A stretch of 64,000 nucleotides of DNA from Cupriavidus basilensis (GTDB lineage: Bacteria; Pseudomonadota; Gammaproteobacteria; Burkholderiales; Burkholderiaceae): assembly GCF_000876015.1 (NCBI RefSeq), contig NZ_BBQM01000032.1, positions 1-64,000 on the forward strand, written 5' to 3'. The position numbers and the translations under genes are program-made. A model generated the notes under the pieces. It made no database searches. It worked only from the letters and a program-made list of their open reading frames with translations, and had not been told where the DNA came from. Below are positions 9,319-18,612 of this stretch, piece after piece (the stretch's first letter is position 1; each line of letters begins with the position of its first letter).

Positions 9319-9834
9319 ATGGCTGAGAGTTTCCAGAACGAAGTGCCCAAGGCACGCGTCAATATCAAGCTGGACCTGCATACCGGTGGCGCGCAGAAGA
9401 AGGTGGAGCTGCCGCTCAAGCTGCTGGTGATGGGCGACTACAGCAACAGTCAGGACGCGCGAGCGCTTGCCGAACGCGAGAAGGTCTCGATCAACAAGAA
9501 CAACTTCAACTCGGTCCTCGCCGACTTCAACCCGAAGGCCAGGATCGCGGTCGACAACACCCTCGCCAGCGATGGCTCGGAGCTGCCGGTCGATCTCGAT
9601 TTCAAGTCGATGGACGACTTCAAGCCGGAAGTGGTGGCCGGCAAGGTACCCGAACTGCGCGCCCTGATGGCGGCACGCAATCTGCTGCGCGACCTGAAAT
9701 CGAACCTGCTCGACAACGCGATGTTTCGCCGCGAACTCGAGAAAATTCTCAAGGACCCGGCCCTGTCCGAGCGCCTGCGTACCGATCTGCAGAATATCGG
9801 CCACGCCGCCCCGGCCTCCCCGTCCGTCCAGTAA
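9319..9834 (+). CDS. tssB: T6SS sheath small subunit TssB (VipA)
   Basis: A 171-residue protein of normal TssB length. It begins MAESFQNEVPKARVNIKLDL, matching the TssB N-terminus in which the segment pairs with TssC, and contains LPLKLLVMGDYS near residue 35 and FNPKARIAVDNTL near residue 70, both family blocks. TssB and TssC co-assemble into the contractile cytoplasmic sheath that drives the Hcp tube. It is the first gene of the plus-strand structural operon and is followed 24 bases later by tssC. Confidence 0.95.
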   Translation: MAESFQNEVPKARVNIKLDLHTGGAQKKVELPLKLLVMGDYSNSQDARALAEREKVSINKNNFNSVLADFNPKARIAVDNTLASDGSELPVDLDFKSMDDFKPEVVAGKVPELRALMAARNLLRDLKSNLLDNAMFRRELEKILKDPALSERLRTDLQNIGHAAPASPSVQ

Positions 9835-9858
9835 CTGCCTTCCTTGAGGAACCAACCC

Positions 9859-11406
9859 ATGGCCAAGCATGAAATCACCGCCCACGCCCCTGGCGAAACC
9901 GACACCGTCGTCCTGGATGCGCCCGGCAAGAGCGTCTATGAATCGCTGTGCGAGAAAATCAACCTGACGCCGGTCAAGGCCACGCGCCCTGTGGAGTCGT
10001 TCCAGAGCGCCGATGCGCTCTCAGAATCGTCGCTGGATGAACGCGTCGCCCAGGCGATGAACGTTTTCCTGAAGATGATCCAGGACTCGTCGCAGCAGGT
10101 GGATCGCCTCGACAAGAGCCTGCTCGATTTCCATATCGAGCACCTGGATCAGCAGATCAGCCGCCAGTTGGACGCGATCATGCACAACGAGACGTTCCAG
10201 CAGATCGAATCGGCTTGGCGTGGCCTCAAGTTCCTGGTCGATCGCACGGACTTCCGCAAGAACGTCAAGATCGAAGTGCTGGATGTTTCGAAGGATGCGC
10301 TGCGCCAGGACTTCGAGGATACCCCCGAGGTCATCCAGAGCGGCCTGTACCTGCATACCTACATCCAGGAATACGACACGCCGGGCGGCGAGCCGATCGG
10401 CTCGATCATCTCGAACTACGCGTTCGACCGCAGCCCCCAGGACATCGCCCTGTTGCGCAATATCTCCAAGGTCTCGGCCGCGGCGCACATGCCGTTCATC
10501 GGCTCCGTCTCGCCAGCGTTCTTCGGCAAGGAGTCGATGGAAGAGGTAGCCAGCATCCGCGACATCGGCAACTACTTCGATCGCGCCGAATACCTGAAGT
10601 GGAAAAGCTTCCGCGAGTCCGACGACGCGCGCTATATCGGCCTGACTCTGCCGAATTTCCTGGCTCGCCTGCCCTATGGTCCGGAAACCGTGCCGGTACG
10701 TGCCTTCAACTACACGGAGGCCGTCAAAGGACCGGACCATACCCGCTACCTTTGGGCCAATGCCTCGTTCGCCTTTGCCGCGAACATGGTGCAGAGCTTC
10801 ATCAAGAACGGCTGGTGCGTGCAGATCCGCGGCCCGCAGGCGGGCGGCCTGGTCGAAGACCTGCCGATTCACCTCTACGATCTGGGCACCGGCAACCAGG
10901 CCAAGATCCCGACCGAAGTGCTGATCCCGGAAACCCGCGAGTTCGAGTTCGCCAACCTGGGCTTCATCCCGCTGTCGTACTACAAGAACCACGACTTCGC
11001 GTGCTTCTTCTCCGCTCACTCGGCCCAGAAGCCGGCGCTCTACGACACCAAGGAGGCGACCGCCAACAGTCGCGTCAATGCGCGCCTGCCGTACATCTTC
11101 CTGCTGTCGCGGATCGCCCACTATCTGAAGCTCATTCAGCGCGAGAACATCGGTACCACCAAGGACCGCCGCCTGCTGGAGCTGGAGCTCAATACCTGGG
11201 TCAAGACGCTCGTGACCGAGATGACCGATCCGGGCGACGAGTTGCAGGCTTCGCACCCGCTGCGAGAAGCCAAGGTGATGGTCGAGGACATCGAGGACAA
11301 CCCGGGCTTCTTCCGCGTCAAGCTCTTCATCGTGCCGCACTTCCAGATCGAAGGGATGGACATCAATCTGTCGCTGGTGTCGCAGATGCCCAAGGCGAAG
11401 AACTGA
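9859..11406 (+). CDS. tssC: T6SS sheath large subunit TssC (VipB)
   Basis: A 515-residue protein, the standard TssC size. A slightly longer frame starts at a TTG, but GAGGA upstream and the MAKHEITA start favour ATG 9859. Diagnostic blocks include the SAWRGLKFLVDRTDFRKN region near residue 115, GEPIGSIISNYAFDRSP near 180 and the C-terminal VEDIEDNPGFFRVKLFIVPHFQIEG stretch, which forms the sheath core and inter-strand contacts. It partners TssB. A perfect hairpin lies in the 130-base gap before tssK, so expression of tssBC may exceed that of the downstream genes. Confidence 0.96.
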   Translation: MAKHEITAHAPGETDTVVLDAPGKSVYESLCEKINLTPVKATRPVESFQSADALSESSLDERVAQAMNVFLKMIQDSSQQVDRLDKSLLDFHIEHLDQQISRQLDAIMHNETFQQIESAWRGLKFLVDRTDFRKNVKIEVLDVSKDALRQDFEDTPEVIQSGLYLHTYIQEYDTPGGEPIGSIISNYAFDRSPQDIALLRNISKVSAAAHMPFIGSVSPAFFGKESMEEVASIRDIGNYFDRAEYLKWKSFRESDDARYIGLTLPNFLARLPYGPETVPVRAFNYTEAVKGPDHTRYLWANASFAFAANMVQSFIKNGWCVQIRGPQAGGLVEDLPIHLYDLGTGNQAKIPTEVLIPETREFEFANLGFIPLSYYKNHDFACFFSAHSAQKPALYDTKEATANSRVNARLPYIFLLSRIAHYLKLIQRENIGTTKDRRLLELELNTWVKTLVTEMTDPGDELQASHPLREAKVMVEDIEDNPGFFRVKLFIVPHFQIEGMDINLSLVSQMPKAKN

Positions 11407-11501
11407 GCGACCGCAGCCAGTTTCAACGGCGATCTCGATATATCGCCAAGTGACTTGAGTCCCGCCGCACGCTGGCGCATGGCCACCGTGCGGCATCACC
11501 C

Positions 11502-11522
11502 ATGCGGAAAACCTTTCCGCAT
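11502..11522. other. perfect inverted repeat in the tssC-tssK gap
   Basis: Arms ATGCGGAAA and TTTCCGCAT pair perfectly over nine bases around a three-base loop. It ends 14 bases before the tssK start codon and lies 95 bases after the tssC stop. There is no T-run after it, so it is not a standard intrinsic terminator. It could be an RNA processing or stability element that raises sheath mRNA relative to baseplate mRNA, or an element limiting access to the tssK start. Confidence 0.45.
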
Positions 11523-11536
11523 ACCAGCCGAGCACG

Positions 11537-12883
11537 ATGAAGATAACAAGACCGCTGTGGGCGCAAGGGATTTTCATGACCCCGCAGCATTTCCAGCAAC
11601 AAGCGCTGTGGGACCGCTATGCCGACGAGTACGTCGCACGCCTTGTCTGCCCCGATCCTTGGGGCGTCGTGCGCGTCGGGCTCGACCAACAGGCCCTGTC
11701 GATCCATCGGCTGGCGGTGAGCGCCCTGGCCCTGCGGCTGCCGGATGGCACCGTCATCGATACCGATCTCGCGGACCTGACGCCCTCGGCACGCGATCTT
11801 GGCGATGTGCCGGCCACCGTCGACGCGGTGGTCGTGCTGGTCGGCCTGGCCCTTGTTGATGCGCAAGGCGGCAATTGTGTCGAAGCCGGCGACCGGCCCG
11901 CGCGCCCGCGCCGCTTCATTCGGGAATACCGGGAAGTCGCCGACCTGCACGGGGAAGGCAAGGAAGAGATCAGCGTCGAGCGGCATGCGCTCGCGCTCCT
12001 CTTTGACTTCGAGGCAATCGGCGACTACGTCACCTGCGCGATTGCCCGACTGGTACGCACCCCTCAAGGACGCTTCGAACTCGATCCGGCCTTTGTGCCG
12101 CCCTGCCTGTTCCTGTCGGCCAGCGACCGGCTCACCGAGCGAATGGGCCGGCTATCGGAAATCCTGAGCGCCAAGAGCGCGAGTCTGGCCGTGCGGCGGC
12201 GCGAACGTTCCGACCAGATCGCCGACTACGCGGTTGCCGATGTGGCCCTATTCTGGCTGCTGCACAGCGTGAACAGCAGCTGGCCGGATCTGGCGCGCCT
12301 GCATGCGGCCCCGCAGCAGCATCCCGAACGACTTTACGGCACCCTGGCCCGGCTGGCCGGGGCACTACTGACCTTCTCCACCACCGAGACCCTCCAGGCC
12401 ATTCCGGCTTATGACCATCTCGCCCCCGAACCGGTGTTCGCGGAACTGGAATCGCTGATCCGCACCCTGCTTGACACGGTGATCCCATCGCGCGTGGTGC
12501 CGGTGGCACTCGAACGTGCCCGGCCCACGGTCTGGGTAGGCAAGATCCTTGACGAACGGCTGGTCGAAGGGGCCGAGTACTACCTGTCCGTGCAGGCTGG
12601 ACTGCCGGCCCACACGCTGCTTGAACAACTGCCGCGCCTATGCAAGGCCGGGGCACCGGACGAGGTGGAACAGATCGTCAACTCCGCGCTGCCCGGCATT
12701 CCGCTGCGCACGATGTCGCGCCTGCCCGCCGCCATTCCGGTGCGCATCGAGAACCAGTACTTTGCGCTCGACAGCGCCCACCCGGCGTTCAAGCGCATGC
12801 TGGACGCACGGGCCTGCCAATTCTACGTGCCGGCTTCGTTGCCGGACGTGTCGCTCGAACTCTTCGCGGTATTGCCGGCATGA
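11537..12883 (+). CDS. tssK: T6SS baseplate protein TssK
   Basis: A 448-residue protein of typical TssK size. The start MKITRPLWAQGIFMTPQHFQQQ carries the family signature W-x-x-G-x-F-x-x-P-Q-H-F-Q. TssK trimers connect the TssEFG wedge of the baseplate to the TssL/TssM membrane complex. The ribosome site is weak (no clear GGAG within ten bases). The stop overlaps the tssL start as ATGA, indicating coupled translation of the two contacting partners. Confidence 0.94.
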   Translation: MKITRPLWAQGIFMTPQHFQQQALWDRYADEYVARLVCPDPWGVVRVGLDQQALSIHRLAVSALALRLPDGTVIDTDLADLTPSARDLGDVPATVDAVVVLVGLALVDAQGGNCVEAGDRPARPRRFIREYREVADLHGEGKEEISVERHALALLFDFEAIGDYVTCAIARLVRTPQGRFELDPAFVPPCLFLSASDRLTERMGRLSEILSAKSASLAVRRRERSDQIADYAVADVALFWLLHSVNSSWPDLARLHAAPQQHPERLYGTLARLAGALLTFSTTETLQAIPAYDHLAPEPVFAELESLIRTLLDTVIPSRVVPVALERARPTVWVGKILDERLVEGAEYYLSVQAGLPAHTLLEQLPRLCKAGAPDEVEQIVNSALPGIPLRTMSRLPAAIPVRIENQYFALDSAHPAFKRMLDARACQFYVPASLPDVSLELFAVLPA

Positions 12884-13545
12884 GTCCCTCCACCATGCGT
12901 ACCCCCGCCATGATGCTCCCGCTCGCACTGCGCGACACAGCGCTGACCGTCACGGAACTCGCCGACTCCGCCAGACCGACCGCTGGCTTCGAAACGTTCC
13001 GGGCAAAGTGTGTCGAACAGGTAGCCCGCCTGCGCGAGGAATTCGTGGCGAGCGGCCAGCCGGTCGACGTGATAGAAGACGCCGCCTATGCCCAGTGCGC
13101 CCTGCTGGACGAGGTAGCGCTAGGTCGGCTGCAGGGCGCCGACCGCGACGCCTGGGAGCGTGAGCCAATGCAGGTAGCGCAGTTCCAGAGCCACAATGCC
13201 GGGGAGATGCTGATTGCCCGCATCGAGCGGCGCCTGGCCGATCCGCAGCCGGTGCTGCCGCTGCTCGCCGTGTTCCACGCCGTCCTCGGGCTGGGTTTTC
13301 GGGGCCGATATGCCCTGGAGGGCGCCAGCGCCCGCACCGCCCTCATGCGCGCCATCGATGAACGCCTGGATCGCGCCGGCTGGCGAAACGCTTCCGGCCC
13401 GGTGCTGGTGACCGTCGGCAAGACACCTCGATGGCGCCAACTGTCGCCGCTTGCCTGGGTGGTCACCGCCGGCGTTGGCGCGGGTCTGGTCTATGTTGCG
13501 CTCGATCGGTGGCTGGCTGCGGCGATCACCCGGCTCGCGAGCTGA
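12880..13545 (+). CDS. tssL: T6SS inner-membrane protein TssL (DotU/IcmH-like)
   Basis: A 221-residue protein. The ATG at 12880 overlaps the tssK stop and is preferred over longer in-frame extensions. It is rich in helices with the DotU features AAYAQCALLDEVAL near residue 70 and GRYALEG near residue 145, followed by one C-terminal membrane helix at about residues 185-210, the expected topology (cytoplasmic body, tail anchor). There is no OmpA-like C-terminal domain in this protein; that domain is encoded by the next gene. TssL docks the baseplate through TssK. Confidence 0.92.
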   Translation: MSPSTMRTPAMMLPLALRDTALTVTELADSARPTAGFETFRAKCVEQVARLREEFVASGQPVDVIEDAAYAQCALLDEVALGRLQGADRDAWEREPMQVAQFQSHNAGEMLIARIERRLADPQPVLPLLAVFHAVLGLGFRGRYALEGASARTALMRAIDERLDRAGWRNASGPVLVTVGKTPRWRQLSPLAWVVTAGVGAGLVYVALDRWLAAAITRLAS

Positions 13546-13555
13546 AAGGGGTGTC

Positions 13556-15292
13556 GTGACCGGCTACCCCTACCGTACATTGTTTGCCTGGATCGCGGCA
13601 CTCGCGCTCGCCTGGCTGGCATTCAGCTCGCCTTGGGCGTCGAGGTGGAATCTGCTGCTCGCCGCCTTTACGATCACCCTGGCGCTGCTCGCGATCATCG
13701 TTGTCACCCGGCGGCTGCATGCGCGCCGGCGTGCTGCGGCGCCGGTGCTGCAGGCTGTCAGGGCATCGCTGGATGCGCTGCCCGGCGACATCCGGCGCAA
13801 TACGCCGCTGGTGCTGACCGTGGGAGATGCCACCGGCGCCCCGGCGCAGGCCTTTGGCGATGCGATGGTTCGGATCACCGACACCGCGATCTGGGTGCGT
13901 GTCGACGATCCGACCCGGTTGGCTCATGTGGCGGATGCCCTCAAGCGATGGCGCGAGGAGCAGGGTCCGGATGCCGTCGCCTATCTGATTGGCGCCGACC
14001 AGGCCGACAATGCGGGTACGCTGAACGCAGGGCTCAGGCGCTGGCGCTCGGCCATCGGAGAGGCCAGCCGCGCGGTCGGCTATGCGTTGCCGGTCTGCGT
14101 CGCCGTGTATGCCGAAGAGGCGGACGGTACGCCGGACGACTGCCCCTGGTTTGGGATGTCTGGCATGGAGATGGTGTCGGGCGAGACCCTGGCGACCAGC
14201 GTCGCCACGCACGCCCTGCAGTATGCGCAAGCCGCAGTTCCGCTGGATCGCGAGGCCCGCATGCATCGCGCCACGCGTCTTGACACCCTGGCACGGTGGG
14301 CCGCTGGCGCGCTGCTGCCCGCCTTCGTCGAGAATCAGCGCGATGGAATCCGGCATGGGCGCCCGGTGCGCGTCGCAGCATTCGGCGTGACCACCGTCGT
14401 CGGAATCCCCGCTGCAAACTCGCTACTGGCCCGTTTCACCGAGCAGACGACAGCCCTGAGCCAACTCGCCCGGCACAGCCGGGATGGCCGGCGTGCAGCT
14501 TACCCGTTGCCGGAGCCCCTGATCCAGGGCATCGCCCTGCAGCCAGTGCGACGAACCTTGCCGCGTGCCTTGGGACATGCCTTTGCCTGGCTGGCGCTGG
14601 CATTCTGTGCCGCCTGCGCGGCCTCGGCCTGGCAGAACCGGGCGCTGGTGGCGCGCGTCATCGACGATATGGCGCGCTATCGCGCCATCAGCCCAGAGCA
14701 CGACGCCGCCCGGGTCGATGCGCTGCGGGCCATCAAGCGCGACCGCGACGAACTTGAGCGGTATGCCCGCGCTGGCGTGCCACCGCGCCTGGGCCTGGGT
14801 TTCTATCGGGGCGTCCCATTGCTCACCCCGCTCAACACGCTGATCGCCGCGTATCAGCCCCCCGCACCGCCACCCTCGACCATCGAGCTCGACAGCCTGT
14901 CCCTCTTCAAGAGCGGCAGCGCCGTCCTGAATCCCGGTTCGAACCGGGTGCTGATTGGCGCGCTCGAGATGATCAAGGCGCATCCGGACAAGCGCGTGCT
15001 GGTGGCCGGACATACCGACACCACCGGCAACCCGGACAGCAACCTCAAACTCTCCGAGGCACGTGCCGCGTCGGTGCGCGACTGGCTGGCCGATGCCGCT
15101 GGCCTGCCACTCACGCACTTTGCGATCCAGGGCTACGGGGACACTCGGCCTAAGGCCACCGACGACACCGAAGCGGGGCGCGCTGCGAACCGCCGTGTCG
15201 AGATCACGCTTGTCCCCGATTGTCGCGATGACCGTCACGACAATCGGACACCCTCGGGCCAGTCGGCCTGTTCATTCCAGCAGAAGGAGTAA
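13556..15292 (+). CDS. T6SS OmpA-family protein with TssM-like membrane topology
   Basis: A 578-residue protein starting at GTG 13556, with AAAGGGG just upstream. Two membrane helices lie at about residues 8-25 and 30-50, then a roughly 300-residue cytoplasmic region, then a third helix near residues 342-362. A segment after it (VARVIDDMARYRAI, then ELERYARAGVPPRLGLGFYRG) resembles the stretch that follows the third helix of TssM. The last 130 residues are an OmpA peptidoglycan-binding domain with LFKSGSAVLNPGSN, GHTDTTGNPDSN and LSEARAASVRDWL. It should anchor the membrane complex to the cell wall. No Walker A is visible, so it is not a complete TssM. It lies between tssL and hcp. Confidence 0.8.
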   Translation: MTGYPYRTLFAWIAALALAWLAFSSPWASRWNLLLAAFTITLALLAIIVVTRRLHARRRAAAPVLQAVRASLDALPGDIRRNTPLVLTVGDATGAPAQAFGDAMVRITDTAIWVRVDDPTRLAHVADALKRWREEQGPDAVAYLIGADQADNAGTLNAGLRRWRSAIGEASRAVGYALPVCVAVYAEEADGTPDDCPWFGMSGMEMVSGETLATSVATHALQYAQAAVPLDREARMHRATRLDTLARWAAGALLPAFVENQRDGIRHGRPVRVAAFGVTTVVGIPAANSLLARFTEQTTALSQLARHSRDGRRAAYPLPEPLIQGIALQPVRRTLPRALGHAFAWLALAFCAACAASAWQNRALVARVIDDMARYRAISPEHDAARVDALRAIKRDRDELERYARAGVPPRLGLGFYRGVPLLTPLNTLIAAYQPPAPPPSTIELDSLSLFKSGSAVLNPGSNRVLIGALEMIKAHPDKRVLVAGHTDTTGNPDSNLKLSEARAASVRDWLADAAGLPLTHFAIQGYGDTRPKATDDTEAGRAANRRVEITLVPDCRDDRHDNRTPSGQSACSFQQKE

Positions 15293-15298
15293 GAAGAA

Positions 15299-15784
15299 AT
15301 GGCAATTCCCGCGTACATGTGGATCAAGGACGATGGCGGTGCCGATGTCAAGGGTTCGGTCACCGTGTCCGGCCGCGAGGGCAGCGTCGAAGTCGTCGCC
15401 TTTGACCACGCTGTCAATATCCCGACCGACTCCAACACCGGCAAGCTGACCGGCACGCGCGTGCACAAGCCGATCTTGTTCACCAAGGAAACTGACGCAT
15501 CGACCCCCTATCTGTACAAAGCGGTCACCAGCGGCCAGACCCTGAAGTCGATCGAGATCAAGTGGTACAAGATCGACGACGCCGGCAAGGAAAAGGAATA
15601 CTTCAACACCAAGCTGGAAAACGTGAAGGTGGTTGGCGTGACGCCCAAGATGCTGGACATCAAGAACCCGGCCTACGAAAAACACAACCACCTCGAAGAC
15701 ATCGAGTTGCGCTACGAGAAAATCACCTGGTCGTACAAGGACGGCAACATCATCCACGCCGACAGCTGGAACGAGCGCTCGTAA
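15299..15784 (+). CDS. hcp: T6SS tube protein Hcp (TssD)
   Basis: A 161-residue protein of normal Hcp size. The start MAIPAYMWIKDDGG, the HAVNIPTD segment, the GTRVHKPILFTKETDASTPYL block near residue 50 and the C-terminal LEDIELRYEKITWSYKDGN stretch are characteristic of the HsiC/Hcp1 group. Hexameric rings stack to form the secreted inner tube and can chaperone small effectors. A good ribosome site (AGAAGGAG) overlaps the end of the preceding gene, consistent with strong translation of this abundant subunit. Confidence 0.96.
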   Translation: MAIPAYMWIKDDGGADVKGSVTVSGREGSVEVVAFDHAVNIPTDSNTGKLTGTRVHKPILFTKETDASTPYLYKAVTSGQTLKSIEIKWYKIDDAGKEKEYFNTKLENVKVVGVTPKMLDIKNPAYEKHNHLEDIELRYEKITWSYKDGNIIHADSWNERS

Positions 15785-15888
15785 CACGCGCGCAGCCGGC
15801 GCCAGGCGCCGGCTGGCCGTCTTGCATGGACGACATGCCGTGGTCCGCGCGCCCCATTTTCCCCTTCCTGCGTTCTTCCTCCCACGCC

Positions 15889-18612
15889 ATGACCGCCCGC
15901 GATCCTTCCCCGTTCCTGCGTCGCCTGAACGACCACTGCGCCCAAGCCCTCACCGAGGCAGCCAGTCTCTGTGAAACACGCGCCCACCGGGACATCGAGG
16001 TCGAGCACTGGCTGATCAAGCTGCTGGAGTTGGGCGACGGCGACCTGCTGGCGATCCTGCGGCGTTATGAACTGGATGTCGACGGCATCTGGAACGCGCT
16101 GCTGGCCGCCATCGACCGGCTGCCGCACGACCTGCGCGGCAAGCCAGGCCTCTCGCAGCGCGTCGGCCAGTGGCTGGAAGCTGCCTGGATGCGCGCCTCG
16201 CTCGAAGTGGCGGGCCCCGGCGAGGCTCGGCCCATCCGCTCGGCACATCTGCTTGCGGCGCTAGCCGACTCGCCGCACCTGCTGCGTGCGCCCGATGCCT
16301 GGCCGCTCCTGTCCGTGTCGGCCGTGCAGATCGAACGGCTGATGCGCGAGCTGGACAATATCTCGATCGAGGCGGCCTCGCCCATTGGCCCTGGAGCGGA
16401 CGGGCAAGCGCCCGACCCGCTGACGCCGGGACCGGCGGCAGCGCCCACCTCGCCTGCCCCGGGCAGGGCGATGCCCGGCCAGGCCGACACGTTGGCGCTG
16501 GACCGCTTCACCACCGATATCACCCGAAAGGCACGCGATGGCAAGATCGACCCGGTGTTTGGCCGCGATGTCGAAATCCGTCAGATGGTCGACATTCTGG
16601 CGCGCCGCCGCAAGAACAATCCGATTCTGGTCGGCGAGCCCGGTGTCGGCAAGACCGCGCTCGTCGAAGGGCTCGCGCTAAAGATCGCCGAAGGGGATGT
16701 GCCCGCCGTCATCCGCGATGTCAGCGTGCTGACGTTGGACCTGGGTCTGCTGCAGGCCGGTGCCGGGGTCAAGGGCGAGTTCGAGCAGCGCCTCAAGAAC
16801 GTCATCGAGGCCGTGCAGCAGTCTCCGACCCCGATTCTGCTTTTCATCGACGAGGCCCACACCCTGATCGGTGCCGGCAATACCGCTGGCGGCGCCGACG
16901 CGGCCAACCTGCTCAAGCCGGCGCTGGCGCGCGGCGAGCTGCGTACCATTGCGGCCACGACGTGGTCCGAATACAAGCAGTACTTCGAGCGCGACGCCGC
17001 GCTGGAGCGCCGCTTCCAGATGATCAAGGTCGACGAGCCCGACGACAACGCGTGCCTGATGCTGCGGGGCCTGAAGGAGCGATATGCGCATCACCACGGC
17101 GTGCATATCACCGATGCGGCCGTGGGCGCCGCTGTCCGGCTGTCGCGCCGCTACCTGACCGGGCGCCAGTTGCCGGATAAGGCCGTCGACTTGCTCGACA
17201 CTGCCGCCGCCCGCGTGCGCATGAGCCTGGAGGCCACTCCGATCGCCATTTCCGCCTGCGAAGCGAAGCGTGGGGCGCTCGAGGTCGAACGCTCCGCCTT
17301 GCTGGAGGACCAGGCCGCCACCGGCGCCGAGGCCGGTGAACGGCTGGCGGCCATCGATGCGCGGCTCGCCGCGCTCGCCAGCGAGTTGAACGCGTTCGCG
17401 CACGTCTTCGCCGAACAGAAGCGTGCCGCCGAAACCTTGATCGCGTTGCGCGTGCAGTGGCAGGCGGCCACCGACGAGTCGGCCCGCCTGGATCTGGCGC
17501 CATCGATCCAGGCTGCCCACCAGGCATTGGCCAGGCACGGCCACGCCGCCTTGCTCCACGCAGAAGTCGACGAGACCGCCATTGCTCAGGTGATTGCCGA
17601 CTGGACCGGGGTGCCGGTCGATAGCCTGCTGTCGAGCGAAATCGCCACCTTGCTGGCGCTGGAAACGCGTCTAGGCCAGGTCGTCGTCGGCCAGGACGAA
17701 GCGCTGGCCGCGCTGGGCAAGAGCCTGCGCACCGCCAAGGCCGGTCTGAAATCGGAGGACGCGCCGCTGGGCGTGTTCCTGCTGGTCGGGCCATCCGGCG
17801 TCGGCAAGACCGAAACCGCTCGGGCGCTGGCTGACCAGATGTTCGGCGGCGAACGTTCGCTCATCACCATCAACATGTCGGAATACCAGGAAGCGCACAC
17901 GGTCTCGCAGCTAAAGGGATCGCCGCCGGGCTATGTCGGCTATGGCGAAGGCGGTGTGTTGACCGAAGCGGTCCGCCAGCGCCCCTACAGCATTGTCCTG
18001 CTGGATGAAGTCGAGAAGGCCCACCGCGACGTGCTGAATCTGTTCTATCAGGTATTCGACCGCGGCTTCATGCGGGACGGAGAAGGCCGGGTAATCGACT
18101 TCCGCAACACCGTGATCCTGATGACCTCGAATCTCGGCAGCGAGCAGATTCTGGCAGCAACCGACGCTGCGGCACAGGCCGGTGCCGAACTCCCGACCGG
18201 CACCCTGATGGAAGCGATTCGTCCGCTGCTGATCGATCGCTTCCAGCCGGCGCTGCTGGCACGCTTCCAGACCATCGTGTACCGCCCGCTGTCGGCCGAG
18301 GCCATGACCGCGATTGTGCGGATGAAGCTTGCCAGGGTAGCTCAGCGGATCGCAAATCGCTTCGGCATGCCGCTGAGCTGCGGCGACGCGCTGGTCGCCG
18401 AACTGGTGCGGGCCTGCCTGCTGCCCGATTCCGGAGCGCGCAATATCGACAGCCTGCTTGACCAGCAGATTCTGCCGGTGCTATCGCGCGAGCTACTGGT
18501 GCGCATGGCCGACCGGCAGATGCCGAAGTCAATCCAGCTATCGTTCTCCGAGGCGGACGGCATCGGGCTGAGCTTTGAGGAAACCTGCGTGGGCGCGCAG
18601 GCGAGCGCGTGA
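15889..18612 (+). CDS. tssH: T6SS sheath-recycling ATPase ClpV (TssH)
   Basis: A 907-residue Clp/Hsp100 protein. The N-domain (about residues 1-160, starting SPFLRRLNDHCAQALTEAA) binds contracted TssC. A proline-rich linker follows at about 170-200, then AAA1 with Walker A GEPGVGKT near residue 249 and Walker B LLFIDEAH, a coiled middle region near 450-530, and AAA2 with Walker A GPSGVGKTE near residue 634 and Walker B VLLDEVEKAH. Both ATPase sites look intact. The start is uncertain: ATGs at 15826 and 15835 are in frame, but ATG 15889 gives the usual N-terminus. It disassembles spent sheaths. Confidence 0.94.
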   Translation: MTARDPSPFLRRLNDHCAQALTEAASLCETRAHRDIEVEHWLIKLLELGDGDLLAILRRYELDVDGIWNALLAAIDRLPHDLRGKPGLSQRVGQWLEAAWMRASLEVAGPGEARPIRSAHLLAALADSPHLLRAPDAWPLLSVSAVQIERLMRELDNISIEAASPIGPGADGQAPDPLTPGPAAAPTSPAPGRAMPGQADTLALDRFTTDITRKARDGKIDPVFGRDVEIRQMVDILARRRKNNPILVGEPGVGKTALVEGLALKIAEGDVPAVIRDVSVLTLDLGLLQAGAGVKGEFEQRLKNVIEAVQQSPTPILLFIDEAHTLIGAGNTAGGADAANLLKPALARGELRTIAATTWSEYKQYFERDAALERRFQMIKVDEPDDNACLMLRGLKERYAHHHGVHITDAAVGAAVRLSRRYLTGRQLPDKAVDLLDTAAARVRMSLEATPIAISACEAKRGALEVERSALLEDQAATGAEAGERLAAIDARLAALASELNAFAHVFAEQKRAAETLIALRVQWQAATDESARLDLAPSIQAAHQALARHGHAALLHAEVDETAIAQVIADWTGVPVDSLLSSEIATLLALETRLGQVVVGQDEALAALGKSLRTAKAGLKSEDAPLGVFLLVGPSGVGKTETARALADQMFGGERSLITINMSEYQEAHTVSQLKGSPPGYVGYGEGGVLTEAVRQRPYSIVLLDEVEKAHRDVLNLFYQVFDRGFMRDGEGRVIDFRNTVILMTSNLGSEQILAATDAAAQAGAELPTGTLMEAIRPLLIDRFQPALLARFQTIVYRPLSAEAMTAIVRMKLARVAQRIANRFGMPLSCGDALVAELVRACLLPDSGARNIDSLLDQQILPVLSRELLVRMADRQMPKSIQLSFSEADGIGLSFEETCVGAQASA

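Noticed and set aside
10021..11577. A 518-codon minus-strand frame opposite tssC
   Set aside because: Antisense shadow of a very conserved gene; composition typical of reversed codons.
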